Positions 1 through 7,694 of a stretch of DNA of 64,000 nt are shown one piece after another. The stretch comes from Ruminococcus flavefaciens FD-1. Lineage in GTDB: Bacteria > Bacillota > Clostridia > Oscillospirales > Ruminococcaceae. The position numbers and the translations under genes are program-made. The DNA lies in NCBI GenBank assembly GCA_000174895.1, contig ACOK01000104.1:1-64000 (forward strand), in the 5' to 3' direction. The notes beneath the pieces are model-generated. The model had not been told where the DNA came from, did not search any database, and saw only the letters and a list, made by a program, of their open reading frames with translations. The stretch's first letter is position 1, and each line of letters opens with the position of its first letter.

Positions 1-35
1 GTGTCGCATACACTAACAAATAATCACATAAAAAT

Positions 36-63
36 GAAGGGCAGATGAGATCATCCGCCCTTC
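36..63. terminator. Bidirectional hairpin terminator
   Basis: A 13 bp stem with one wobble pair and a 2-nt loop. T-rich tracts follow on both strands (GTTTTTT on the plus strand, ATTTTT on the minus strand). It lies 20 bp past the stop of the minus-strand lipoprotein gene and would end that transcript. Confidence 0.75.
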
Positions 64-82
64 GTTTTTTATACTGTTATGA

Positions 83-388
83 TTATTCAGCAGCTGTAGT
101 TGTCTCTTCCTCTGTTGTTTCTTCTTCAACAGTCTCAGCGTCAGCAGCTTCTTCCTCAGCAGGAGCTTCCTCAGCCTCTTCCTCAGCAGCCTCAGTTGTC
201 TCTTCCTCTGTAGCAGCCTCAGTTGTAGCCTCTTCAGTAGTTGTCTCTTCTGTTGTTGTCTCTTCAGTAGTTGTCTCAGCAGTTGTTGTAACTACCTCAG
301 AAGAAGAGCTTGAAGACTCACCGCTGTTGCAAGAAACGAGAGCACCTGTTAATACGATTGAACATACGATAGCAGCAAATTTTTTCAT
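83..388 (-). CDS. Small lipoprotein made almost entirely of a Thr/Glu/Ala-rich stalk
   Basis: A 101-residue protein. A basic start (MKK) and a hydrophobic stretch lead to a lipobox (LVSC) with the lipidated Cys at about residue 20. A short Ser run follows, and the rest is TTTEE/TTEEA repeats with no recognisable fold. The start has an AAAGGA ribosome site and a strong promoter upstream. It should be exported and lipid-anchored, with the acidic Thr/Glu region acting as a stalk or wall-spanning spacer. The SGNH hydrolase at 35.9 kb has the same kind of Thr/Glu stalk joined to an enzyme, so this may be a stalk that has lost or never had a cargo domain. No function is recognised. The lipobox reading is secure. 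Confidence 0.8.
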   Translation of the reverse strand: MKKFAAIVCSIVLTGALVSCNSGESSSSSSEVVTTTAETTTEETTTEETTTEEATTEAATEEETTEAAEEEAEEAPAEEEAADAETVEEETTEEETTTAAE

Positions 389-474
389 TTTTCATTTTCC
401 TTTCTCTTTATCCCTTATGTGGGATCCATAACTATTTTTTGGTGTTTTGTGTAAGTGTTTTCCTTACAGTTAAT

Positions 475-503
475 ACTATACCACACTGCAAAACCAAAGT
501 CAA
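475..503 (-). promoter_or_regulatory. Sigma-A-type promoter for the lipoprotein gene
   Basis: On the minus strand, TTGACT (503-498), a 17 bp spacer, then TATAGT (480-475). Transcription would start about 80 nt before the lipoprotein ATG. Confidence 0.75.
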
Positions 504-738
504 GGGAATGAAAAATATGTAACCTTATTTTAAATATTATGTTGCAGAATTCTTTATTTCTTTACATTTTGAGTAAAGTTTCGGGGCAAAACTTACAAAT
601 CAGAACATTGCCGATTGTTGAATATTCACTAAATAGTAACCTTTTTCATTGTTTTGTAACGGTTCGTCTGAACTCATTGCTGAAAACATATGTTTCACTG
701 TTTCATTTTCTCCTCCGCTGTTTACACAAACAGAAAGA

Positions 739-754
739 GCGCACCGAAGTGCGC
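739..754 (-). terminator. pfl operon terminator
   Basis: GCGCAC-TTCG-GTGCGC on the minus strand: a stem closed by a stable UUCG tetraloop, followed by a T-rich stretch. It lies about 40 bp past the glycyl-radical gene. Confidence 0.75.
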
Positions 755-793
755 CCCTCTATAATAATTTAAGCGATAAATGGAACCGGCTTA

Positions 794-1033
794 TTAAAGT
801 GATGAATGGAATGTACGTGAGATAACGTCGTCCTGCTGCTCCTTTGTGAGCTTTACAAAGTTAACTGCGTAACCCGATACTCTTACTGTGAGCTGTGGGT
901 ACTTCTCAGGATGAGCCTGAGCATCGAGAAGAGTCTCTCTTGTGAATACATTTACATTCAGGTGATGGCCGCCTTTTTCAGTGTAGCCGTCTATAAGTTC
1001 GATCAGGTTATCTACCTGCTTCTGATTATCCAT
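794..1033 (-). CDS. Stand-alone glycyl-radical domain of pyruvate formate-lyase (GrcA-like)
   Basis: A 79-residue protein equivalent to the C-terminal radical domain of PFL. It has the HLNVNV segment, [16 protein letters not shown] with the radical-bearing Gly at residue 54, and the family's C-terminal LTKEQQ motif. In ordinary PFL this domain is fused to the catalytic body and its Gly is oxidised to a radical by PflA. Here the upstream catalytic gene ends naturally just before this region, so this protein should dock onto it to complete the enzyme. E. coli GrcA/YfiD has the same fold but rescues a full-length PFL. The AAGGAGG site and ATG are clear. It is the last gene of a three-gene operon. 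The identity of the domain is secure; the obligate two-protein enzyme is inferred. Confidence 0.92.
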   Translation of the reverse strand: MDNQKQVDNLIELIDGYTEKGGHHLNVNVFTRETLLDAQAHPEKYPQLTVRVSGYAVNFVKLTKEQQDDVISRTFHSSL

Positions 1034-1066
1034 GTGTAATTCCTCCTTATTTGTAGTATGAATTTA

Positions 1067-1285
1067 TTAAAATTCGTCGTCTTCCGGATCAAGTTCCGTA
1101 GGCTGGCAGCAAGCGCCCTTCTTGCCTGAGCAATCGGTGCTCTTTACTGTAGCGACTCTGAGTCCCTCGCCGTTTTCGCTTGATTCGATATTTACGTGTC
1201 CGCTGCCCTGAGACATGAGCTGATCGATAAGATCAGCCAGTTCTGCGGGATCATCGGTACTGCCCAGTTTATCGGGAGTTATCAT
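1067..1285 (-). CDS. Small protein between the PFL body and the radical domain; PFL-linker-like start, Cys-rich acidic tail
   Basis: A 72-residue protein. Residues ~13-35 (ELADLIDQLMSQGSGHVNIE) resemble the helix and HxNV strand that begin the glycyl-radical domain ([20 protein letters not shown] in the next gene). The YPQL-RVSGYAV loop is absent. The tail instead has three cysteines (CSGKKGACC) and an acidic end. The ATG overlaps the PFL stop (TAATG), which implies coupled translation from the AAAGGAG site inside the end of the PFL gene. It may be a degenerate duplicate of the radical domain recruited as an adaptor or metal-binding subunit. Its function is unknown. Confidence 0.75.
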   Translation of the reverse strand: MITPDKLGSTDDPAELADLIDQLMSQGSGHVNIESSENGEGLRVATVKSTDCSGKKGACCQPTELDPEDDEF

Positions 1286-3390
1286 TATTCTTCTCCTTTG
1301 AGCTTGTCGAGGTCGATATCACCAACGAATACTTCCATATCCTTGCCGAGTGCGTTAGGAATGATGGAGAATGTATTTGAGATACCGTCCTGAGCGTGTC
1401 TGAACGGAAGCTTTGCAACAGATGAAAGTGAAGCTACTGCACCGTGAGTATCTCTGCCGTGCATCGGGTTTGCTCCGGGTGCAAGCGGTACGCCCTGCTT
1501 ACGGCCGTCAGGTGTGTTACCTGTCTTCTTACCGTAAACAACGTTGGATGTGATAGTGAGGATAGACATTGTAGGAACGCCGTCACGGTATGTGTGGTGC
1601 TTTCTTATGCAGTCCATGAACTTACGTACAACTGCAACAGCCATCTGATCAACACGGTCGTCGTTGTTTCCGTACTTCGGGAAGTCGCCTTCTATTTCAT
1701 AATCAACGATGACATTCTTAGCAACGTCAACAACATTGCCTGCCTTGTCCTTGATCTCGATATCCTTGCGTATAGGCTTTACCTTTGCGTACTTGATAGC
1801 TGAAAGTGAGTCAGCAACAACAGAAAGGCCGGCGATACCTGTAGCGAAGTAACGCTTTACATCTCTGTCGTGGAGAGCCATCTGGAGTCTCTCGTAGCAG
1901 TACTTGTCGTGCATATAGTGGATAACGTTAAGGGTGTTGACGTAGAGGCCTGCCAGCCATTCCATCATATCCATGTACTTGTCCCAAACGTCGTCGAAGT
2001 CGAGGTACTCTGTATCTACAGGACGGTACTTAGGACCTACCTGGAGGCCGAGTCTCTCATCCACACCGCCGTTGATAGCGTAGAGGAGGCACTTTGCAAG
2101 ATTTGCTCTTGCGCCGAAGAACTGCATTTCCTTGCCGACTACCATTGATGATACGCAGCAAGCGATAGCATAGTCATCGCCGTGAGTAACTCTCATCATG
2201 TCGTCATTCTCGTACTGGATGGATGAAGTCTTGATGGATATCTTAGCACAGTATTCCTTGAACTTTCTCGGAAGCTTCTGTGACCAGAGAATAGTCATGT
2301 TCGGCTCGGGAGCTGTGCCGAGGTTTTCGAGTGTATGGAGGTAACGGAAGCTGTTCTTTGTTACCATGTGGTTACCGTCAACGCTTACACCGCCGATAGA
2401 CTCAGTTACCCATGTAGGATCGCCTGAGAAGAGTGAGTTGTACTCAGGTGTACGTGCAAACTTGACGATACGGAGCTTCATGATGAAGTGGTCGATAAGT
2501 TCCTGTGCCTGTTCCTCAGTGATTAGGCCTCTCTCAAGGTCACGCTGAATGAAGATATCGAGGAATGTGGAAGTACGTCCCAGTGACATAGCGGCACCGT
2601 TCTGCTCCTTGACAGCAGCGAGGTAGCCGAAATAGAGCCACTGAACAGCTTCCTGTGCTGTAGCAGCAGGTCTGGAGATATCGAAACCGTAGATCTTACC
2701 CAGCTCCTTCAGATCCTGGAGAGCACGAACCTGCTCTGATAGTTCCTCACGGAGACGGATATTCTTTGAAGTCATTCTTACGAGAGATGTCTCGATCTGG
2801 TGCTTCTTGTCCTCGATAAGGAGGTCGATGCCGTAGAGAGCAACTCTTCTGTAGTCGCCGATGATACGGCCTCTGCCGTAAGCATCAGGAAGACCTGTAA
2901 GAATAGCTGAATGACGTGCAAGACGCATTTCAGGGGTATAAGCATCGAAAACGCCCTGGTTATGTGTCTTTCTGTATTTTGTGAATATTTCAACAACACT
3001 CGGGTCTACTTCGTAGCCGTATTCCTTGCAAGCCTGCTGAGCCATTCTTATGCCTCCGAAAGGCTGGAGAGAACGCTTGAAAGGCTTATCTGTCTGGAGA
3101 CCAACGATCTTTTCCAGATCCTTGTTGAGATAACCTGCGCCGTGTGAAGTGATAGTGGATATGATCTTAGTATCCATATCCAGTACTCCGCCTGCCTCAC
3201 GCTCCTGACGAGTAAGGTCCATGACCTGGTCCCAGAGCTGCTTTGTGGCCTCTGTAGGACCTGCGAGGAAGCTTTCGTCACCGTCATAAGGGGTATAGTT
3301 TTTCTTGATGAAGTCACGGACGTTTACGGAGGTAGTGCTCCAGCGTCCCTCCTTGAAACCATCCCATTCCTTCGGCCATGTTGTGATCAT
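1285..3390 (-). CDS. pflB: Pyruvate formate-lyase catalytic subunit lacking its glycyl-radical domain
   Basis: A 701-residue protein; usual PFL is about 740-760. It makes acetyl-CoA and formate from pyruvate and CoA. The active-site pair Cys411-Cys412 lies in [11 protein letters not shown], followed by [12 protein letters not shown] and AINGGVDE, as in PflB. The chain ends [15 protein letters not shown]...LKGEE and then TAA, exactly where other PFLs run on into the radical domain. That domain is supplied by a separate gene two positions downstream. The split is not a simple frameshift, because an extra 72-codon gene lies between. The start has an AAGGAG site and a good promoter with a structured leader. 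No activating enzyme (pflA) is visible in the window. Confidence 0.95.
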   Translation of the reverse strand: MITTWPKEWDGFKEGRWSTTSVNVRDFIKKNYTPYDGDESFLAGPTEATKQLWDQVMDLTRQEREAGGVLDMDTKIISTITSHGAGYLNKDLEKIVGLQTDKPFKRSLQPFGGIRMAQQACKEYGYEVDPSVVEIFTKYRKTHNQGVFDAYTPEMRLARHSAILTGLPDAYGRGRIIGDYRRVALYGIDLLIEDKKHQIETSLVRMTSKNIRLREELSEQVRALQDLKELGKIYGFDISRPAATAQEAVQWLYFGYLAAVKEQNGAAMSLGRTSTFLDIFIQRDLERGLITEEQAQELIDHFIMKLRIVKFARTPEYNSLFSGDPTWVTESIGGVSVDGNHMVTKNSFRYLHTLENLGTAPEPNMTILWSQKLPRKFKEYCAKISIKTSSIQYENDDMMRVTHGDDYAIACCVSSMVVGKEMQFFGARANLAKCLLYAINGGVDERLGLQVGPKYRPVDTEYLDFDDVWDKYMDMMEWLAGLYVNTLNVIHYMHDKYCYERLQMALHDRDVKRYFATGIAGLSVVADSLSAIKYAKVKPIRKDIEIKDKAGNVVDVAKNVIVDYEIEGDFPKYGNNDDRVDQMAVAVVRKFMDCIRKHHTYRDGVPTMSILTITSNVVYGKKTGNTPDGRKQGVPLAPGANPMHGRDTHGAVASLSSVAKLPFRHAQDGISNTFSIIPNALGKDMEVFVGDIDLDKLKGEE

Positions 3391-3411
3391 ATTTCAGACT
3401 CCTTCTTGAAA

Positions 3412-3478
3412 GATCCACGACGGGGTACATCCCGTCATAATGCGCCATGGGAAAACGCTGAAAGGCGCAATAAGGATC
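3412..3478 (-). promoter_or_regulatory. Predicted three-way-junction RNA in the pfl leader
   Basis: In the minus-strand transcript, an outer helix (GATCC 3478-3474 with GGATC 3416-3412) encloses two hairpins: TGCGCC/GGCGCA (3469-3464 with 3446-3441) and GACGGG/CCCGTC (3436-3431 with 3424-3419). Both junction linkers before the hairpins are TTAT. It lies between the promoter and the ribosome site. It does not show the conserved CCGCCUGGGC core of the ZTP (pfl) riboswitch. Regulatory function is inferred from structure only. Confidence 0.45.
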
Positions 3479-3498
3479 AAAATTTTATTTCCGTAATA

Positions 3499-3527
3499 AT
3501 AGTAACACATTGTTATTTATTTGTCAA
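3499..3527 (-). promoter_or_regulatory. Promoter of the pfl operon
   Basis: TTGACA (3527-3522), 17 bp spacer, TACTAT (3504-3499) on the minus strand, giving a leader of about 100 nt. Confidence 0.8.
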
Positions 3528-3727
3528 TATCCATGTTCACCGAAGCTAACTCTATTTCACGTTTTTGTGTTTAAAGTTATGACAAATGTTTCCCGAAACT
3601 GTATCCGTTCGTTTACTGTACAGCTCGGAACTTCGGATTTTACGGCGTATTTCAAAAGAACCGCTGTCAAAAATGTCAAACCTTGTTCAGTCAATTTGTA
3701 CAATTGAGAGAATTTTATTATTTGCGG

Positions 3728-4939
3728 TCATTCCGCCTGTTCGCCCGTATTCTGAGCGGTATTTCCGCCACGCTGAGCTTTGGCTTTATTTCTGTTTCTG
3801 CGGCGTCCGATATGAAATGCGAGAGCCCTTTCCTTTCTTTCGAGAGCCTCAAAACTCAGCTTGTAAGCGATAGCTGAAAGCGGTACACCTAAGATCATGC
3901 CGAGGATACCGAATATCCCGCCGCCGATGGTTACGGCCGCAAACACCCATATTCCGGGAACTCCCACAGAATCGCCTACTACCTTCGGGTAAATGAGGTT
4001 TCCTTCTATCTGCTGGATGCACAGGAGGAAAATGATGAATATTACCGCCTGCATCGGGTCAACGGTCAGGATGATGAATGCACTTATGCCTGCACCGATG
4101 AACGCACCAACAATAGGAATAAAGGCTGTAACGCCTACAAGGGTACCTGCCATTGCCGCATAGGGAAGACGAAGTATAGTCATGCCGATGAAGCACAGCA
4201 TTCCCAGCAGAAGCGCATCAATAAACTGTCCCACAAAAAAGCTTCGGAATGTTTCATTTGCGATGTGGTAGACATGACTTATCTTACGGTACTTATCTTT
4301 CCCGAAAGAAACCGTGCATATACGCTTTGTATCCTTAAAAAGTTTATCTTTCCTGATAAGGACGTAAATGGCAAATACTATTCCAAGACCGATATCTGCC
4401 ACAGTCGAGGTAAGAGTGCCGATCGCACCCCATGCGGATGTAAGTATTCCTGCAACGCCTGATGTGAGAATTGATGTGGCTTTTCCTATGATGGATGCCC
4501 AGTCAAATTGCAATCCGCTTATCTGCTGCTGTATCTCGGGATACTCTTTAAGCTTTTCCAGTGCAAATTTCTGCAATTTCTGGAAATTAGGCGGTATCTC
4601 GTGGTAAAGCACACGGAACGCATTAGCTATCTCAGGTATGACTATGTACATGATGAGTATGAGTATAGCTATGGTTATCAGAAATGAAAGGGCAAGGCAT
4701 ACAGGTCTGCGTGAGACATTCACGAATTTTGTATCCTTGTTCGGGAAGTACCTTTTTTCAAAGCCCGTCATGATAATGTTGAATATATATGCGGCGGCAA
4801 GTCCTATCAGCATGGGTCGTATTGCACTTACAGCTATGCCTATCACTTTGCCAAGCAGTGAAAGATTCCTTACGATTATACATACAATAACCGCAAGTAC
4901 TGCTATAAAAATATATTTCTTCTTTTCCGATCTGTCCAT
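3728..4939 (-). CDS. AI-2E family transporter (permease)
   Basis: A 403-residue integral membrane protein of the AI-2E (PF01594) family. About seven hydrophobic segments are spread over residues 10-370. A periplasmic stretch after the first three is followed by the family's conserved C-terminal half (FFVGQFIDALLLG, PIVGAFIGAG, QQIEGNLIYPKVVGDSVG). The last ~40 residues are basic and cytoplasmic. Family members export diverse small molecules or Na+/H+; the name does not establish autoinducer-2 transport. It is monocistronic, with an AAGGAG site and a TATAAT box at 5001-5006 upstream. The divergent neighbour is the GGDEF/two-component operon. Confidence 0.88.
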   Translation of the reverse strand: MDRSEKKKYIFIAVLAVIVCIIVRNLSLLGKVIGIAVSAIRPMLIGLAAAYIFNIIMTGFEKRYFPNKDTKFVNVSRRPVCLALSFLITIAILILIMYIVIPEIANAFRVLYHEIPPNFQKLQKFALEKLKEYPEIQQQISGLQFDWASIIGKATSILTSGVAGILTSAWGAIGTLTSTVADIGLGIVFAIYVLIRKDKLFKDTKRICTVSFGKDKYRKISHVYHIANETFRSFFVGQFIDALLLGMLCFIGMTILRLPYAAMAGTLVGVTAFIPIVGAFIGAGISAFIILTVDPMQAVIFIIFLLCIQQIEGNLIYPKVVGDSVGVPGIWVFAAVTIGGGIFGILGMILGVPLSAIAYKLSFEALERKERALAFHIGRRRNRNKAKAQRGGNTAQNTGEQAE

Positions 4940-5143
4940 TGGTCTGCTCCTTGATATAATTAAATTTTTGTATCATTTTTCATTCTGATCTCATACTATT
5001 ATTATACCCCATTTCTGTTTATTTTTCATCCTCTTCATTGTAAAATTTCTGTAAATCATAATCGTTTCCACAGTGTTTCATGCAAAATGGTAAAAAATGA
5101 GGAAACCGCAGCAAATGCCGCCGTTTTTCCACCTCTTCCGCAC

Positions 5144-5173
5144 TTGACCGAACCGCCGCATTCATGTTATAAT
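5144..5173 (+). promoter_or_regulatory. Promoter of the GGDEF/two-component operon
   Basis: TTGACC (5144-5149), 18 bp spacer, TATAAT (5168-5173), about 50 bp before the first gene. Confidence 0.75.
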
Positions 5174-5222
5174 TATAATAATTGTATTTGACCGTATCTT
5201 GTCTTATTAAGGAGGAATATCA

Positions 5223-7007
5223 ATGGCAGACGAAATATTCGGTGAAAGACTTTATCATATCGGAAAAGCTGTCGTTGACGGAAGTTTCCATACTCAGCGG
5301 GCAGACGAAGCCTTTTTCAGCTATTTCGGCAACGATGTTACATATTCCATAAGACGAACCATAGATGATACCGACTTCCCACGTATAGAACAGTGCCTGA
5401 AAGAAGCCGAAAACGACGGCAACGCCTGCACCGTCATCCGCATGAAAGGTGTCAGCGGTATGCTCAGATGGGTGCTCGCCTCTGTCAGCCTTCTGGAAAT
5501 AACCGGCGACTCCCCTGTTTTCAGCATCAGATTCAGCGATATCATGTCCCTCGAAGCTCAGGGCTACCTCAGACAGCGCAGACTTTCCGATTACCGCAGC
5601 TTTCTCGGTTTAAGCGGCGACCTTGCCTTTGAGTACAGCTTCGGCACAAAACACATTAAGATATTCATGTTCGACCTGTGCCGTGAAATGGTGCTGGTTG
5701 ACGAAGAACTTGACGCATGGCAGAAAAATGCAATTGGCAAGGGCTACGTACTTTCACGCTACCTTGAACCATTCAGCAGTCTCTGCGACGACATCAGAAA
5801 CGGCGCTTACCGCTTCGACCATGAATTTGAGTCGTCGCTGCTGAACGAGGGAAGAATAAAGGAGATGTACCTTTTCAGAGGCATAACCCGTTACGATTCC
5901 CCTGACAGCCGCAAAGTCATAGGCGTTATCTCGGCTATCAGCTCTCAGCACAGAGGCAAGGATATCAACATGGCGCTGGAGGCTAACCGTGACTCACTTT
6001 CGGGGCTTCTCAACAAACGTGCCGTCACTTCCTACGCAGAGGAAATGATATCGGCAAAACCTGCATATACTGTAAAGCTGGTGCTTCTCTATATCGACAA
6101 TTTCAGCGGAATGACAGGAAGTCTGGGACATTCCTTCGGCGATGAGGTCATTTACCGTGTGGCTCAGATAATCAAGCGTGAGATAGGAGAACACGGCTTT
6201 GCAGGAAGAATAAGCGCTGAGGGCTATCTCATCGTCCTTGAGGATATCCGTGACGAGGAGGAACTGAGAGGCATCCTCCGTGCCATCAGAAGCAATACCG
6301 AATTTGCCTTTTCCGACAGGGAAAACGAACTGCGCATCACCTGTTCTATGGGCATCGCTGGCTATCCCGATGACAGCTCAGACTATGAGGAGCTTTTCAT
6401 GCAGGCGGAAAAAGCTCTCGGCATCGCTCAGGAAAAAGGTCAGAACCGCTATGTTATCTACGATATCGGCAAGCACGGCGCTGTTGCAAAAGATATGGGA
6501 AGCCGCTCGGCATTCCTCAGCAACCGTGGTGAATCCTCCGAAAAGCTTGACTTCATCGGTCAGCTCGCTGAGAATCTGGTAATGGGACGTATCCCCGACC
6601 TTTCCGTGCTTCTGGAGCAGCTGCGAGTCGGCTTCGATATCGACGATATATGCGTATTTGCAGGCGCTGATATGGGCCTCATCCTCAGCTGCGGAAACGC
6701 TCCCTGCAAGGACGCTTCCTACCTTTTCGAGAATAATTATACCGACCGTTTCTCAGGTGACGGAGTATTCGTCATCGACAACGTCAACGAGCTTGAAGGC
6801 CGTGACGATAACGCATTCGCTAAGCTGATGGAACAGAATATCGGCGGCGCTGTACAATATCTCATGACCGAAAACAACATGGTCAAGGGCGTTATCTCAT
6901 TCTGCTATATCGGCAGATTCAAGAAATGGGCGGTAACTGACATAAACTACTGCGCAATCGTAGGCAGAACAATTACTGCTCTGCTGAAGAAGCAGGCTTA
7001 CATTTAA
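5223..7007 (+). CDS. Degenerate GGDEF-domain protein with flanking sensor-like regions
   Basis: A 594-residue cytoplasmic protein with no membrane segments. Residues ~1-250 look like one or two PAS-type modules. Residues ~255-420 form a GGDEF domain: the start motif DSLSGLLNKR, the YIDNF metal strand, GHSFGDEVIYRVA, SMGIAGYP and KGQNRYV are all recognisable. The signature loop reads SAEGY in place of GGDEF, so cyclic-di-GMP synthesis is unlikely and a sensory or GTP-binding role is more probable. Residues ~440-594 resemble a GAF-like domain. AAGGAGG precedes the ATG. It lies 12 bp before a response regulator and kinase, so it may tune that pathway. The fold is sure; the function is not. Confidence 0.85.
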   Translation: MADEIFGERLYHIGKAVVDGSFHTQRADEAFFSYFGNDVTYSIRRTIDDTDFPRIEQCLKEAENDGNACTVIRMKGVSGMLRWVLASVSLLEITGDSPVFSIRFSDIMSLEAQGYLRQRRLSDYRSFLGLSGDLAFEYSFGTKHIKIFMFDLCREMVLVDEELDAWQKNAIGKGYVLSRYLEPFSSLCDDIRNGAYRFDHEFESSLLNEGRIKEMYLFRGITRYDSPDSRKVIGVISAISSQHRGKDINMALEANRDSLSGLLNKRAVTSYAEEMISAKPAYTVKLVLLYIDNFSGMTGSLGHSFGDEVIYRVAQIIKREIGEHGFAGRISAEGYLIVLEDIRDEEELRGILRAIRSNTEFAFSDRENELRITCSMGIAGYPDDSSDYEELFMQAEKALGIAQEKGQNRYVIYDIGKHGAVAKDMGSRSAFLSNRGESSEKLDFIGQLAENLVMGRIPDLSVLLEQLRVGFDIDDICVFAGADMGLILSCGNAPCKDASYLFENNYTDRFSGDGVFVIDNVNELEGRDDNAFAKLMEQNIGGAVQYLMTENNMVKGVISFCYIGRFKKWAVTDINYCAIVGRTITALLKKQAYI

Positions 7008-7019
7008 TGAGGTGATGAT

Positions 7020-7694
7020 ATGATATATCTGCTGGAGGACGACGGCGGCATACGCAATTTCGTCCTTTATGCACTGAACAATTCGGGATTTGAAGCGAAA
7101 GGCTTCGAGACTCCCTCCGAATTCTACTCAGCTTTAGAAGGGGCTCTTCCCGAACTGGTACTGCTGGACAGGATGCTCCCCGAAGAGGACGGCATGACGG
7201 TGCTGAAAAAGCTGAGAAATTCTCCCGAAACTGCGGAGCTTCCCGTTATCATGCTGACCGCTCTTGACAGCGAAGCCGACAAGGTGGAAGGTCTGGACGG
7301 AGGTGCCGATGACTACATAGCAAAGCCCTTCGGCACTATGGAGCTTATCTCACGAATAAAGGCTCTCCTCAGACGAAGCGGTTCTTCCGAAAAGCTTACC
7401 GCAGGCGAACTATGCATCTATCCCGTAAAGCATGAAGTCTTTGCGGCAGGCGAACCTGTGGTGCTGACGCTGAAAGAATACGATATGCTCCTCTATCTCA
7501 TGCGTCACAAGGGCACTGTCATATCCCGTGACGAACTGCTGAAGAAGATATGGGGATACGATTTTTCAGGCGAGAGCCGTACCGTGGACGTACACATCCG
7601 TACTCTCCGCTCAAAGCTGGGAGTTTGCGGAGATGTGATACAGACCATCAGGGGCGTAGGCTATAAGGCAGGGGATACATCCAATGACCAATAA
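7020..7694 (+). CDS. OmpR/PhoB-family response regulator
   Basis: A 224-residue protein. The receiver domain (1-115) has the acidic pair LEDD near residue 5, the phosphoacceptor Asp in LVLLDRMLP, the conserved Thr in VIMLTALD, and Lys in IAKPFG. A winged-helix DNA-binding domain (about 125-220) has LTLKEYDMLLYLM, the DELLKKIWGYD turn and the RTVDVHIRTLRSKLG recognition region. It would be phosphorylated by the kinase encoded next, whose start overlaps its end by 11 nt. GAGGTGATG precedes the ATG. PhoB/PhoP-like by sequence style; the signal is unknown. Confidence 0.93.
   Translation: MIYLLEDDGGIRNFVLYALNNSGFEAKGFETPSEFYSALEGALPELVLLDRMLPEEDGMTVLKKLRNSPETAELPVIMLTALDSEADKVEGLDGGADDYIAKPFGTMELISRIKALLRRSGSSEKLTAGELCIYPVKHEVFAAGEPVVLTLKEYDMLLYLMRHKGTVISRDELLKKIWGYDFSGESRTVDVHIRTLRSKLGVCGDVIQTIRGVGYKAGDTSNDQ

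Larger units (their letters stand above)
389..793. other. Gap between the pfl operon and the lipoprotein gene
   Basis: It holds the pfl operon terminator (739-754) and the lipoprotein promoter (475-503). Between them, on the minus strand, a GGAGGAG motif precedes a possible 32-residue GTG-initiated reading frame (600-698). That frame matches nothing I know and is not called as a gene. Confidence 0.5.

Noticed and set aside
3412-3478. ZTP (pfl) riboswitch upstream of pfl
   Set aside because: The conserved CCGCCUGGGC segment and pseudoknot partners are absent.
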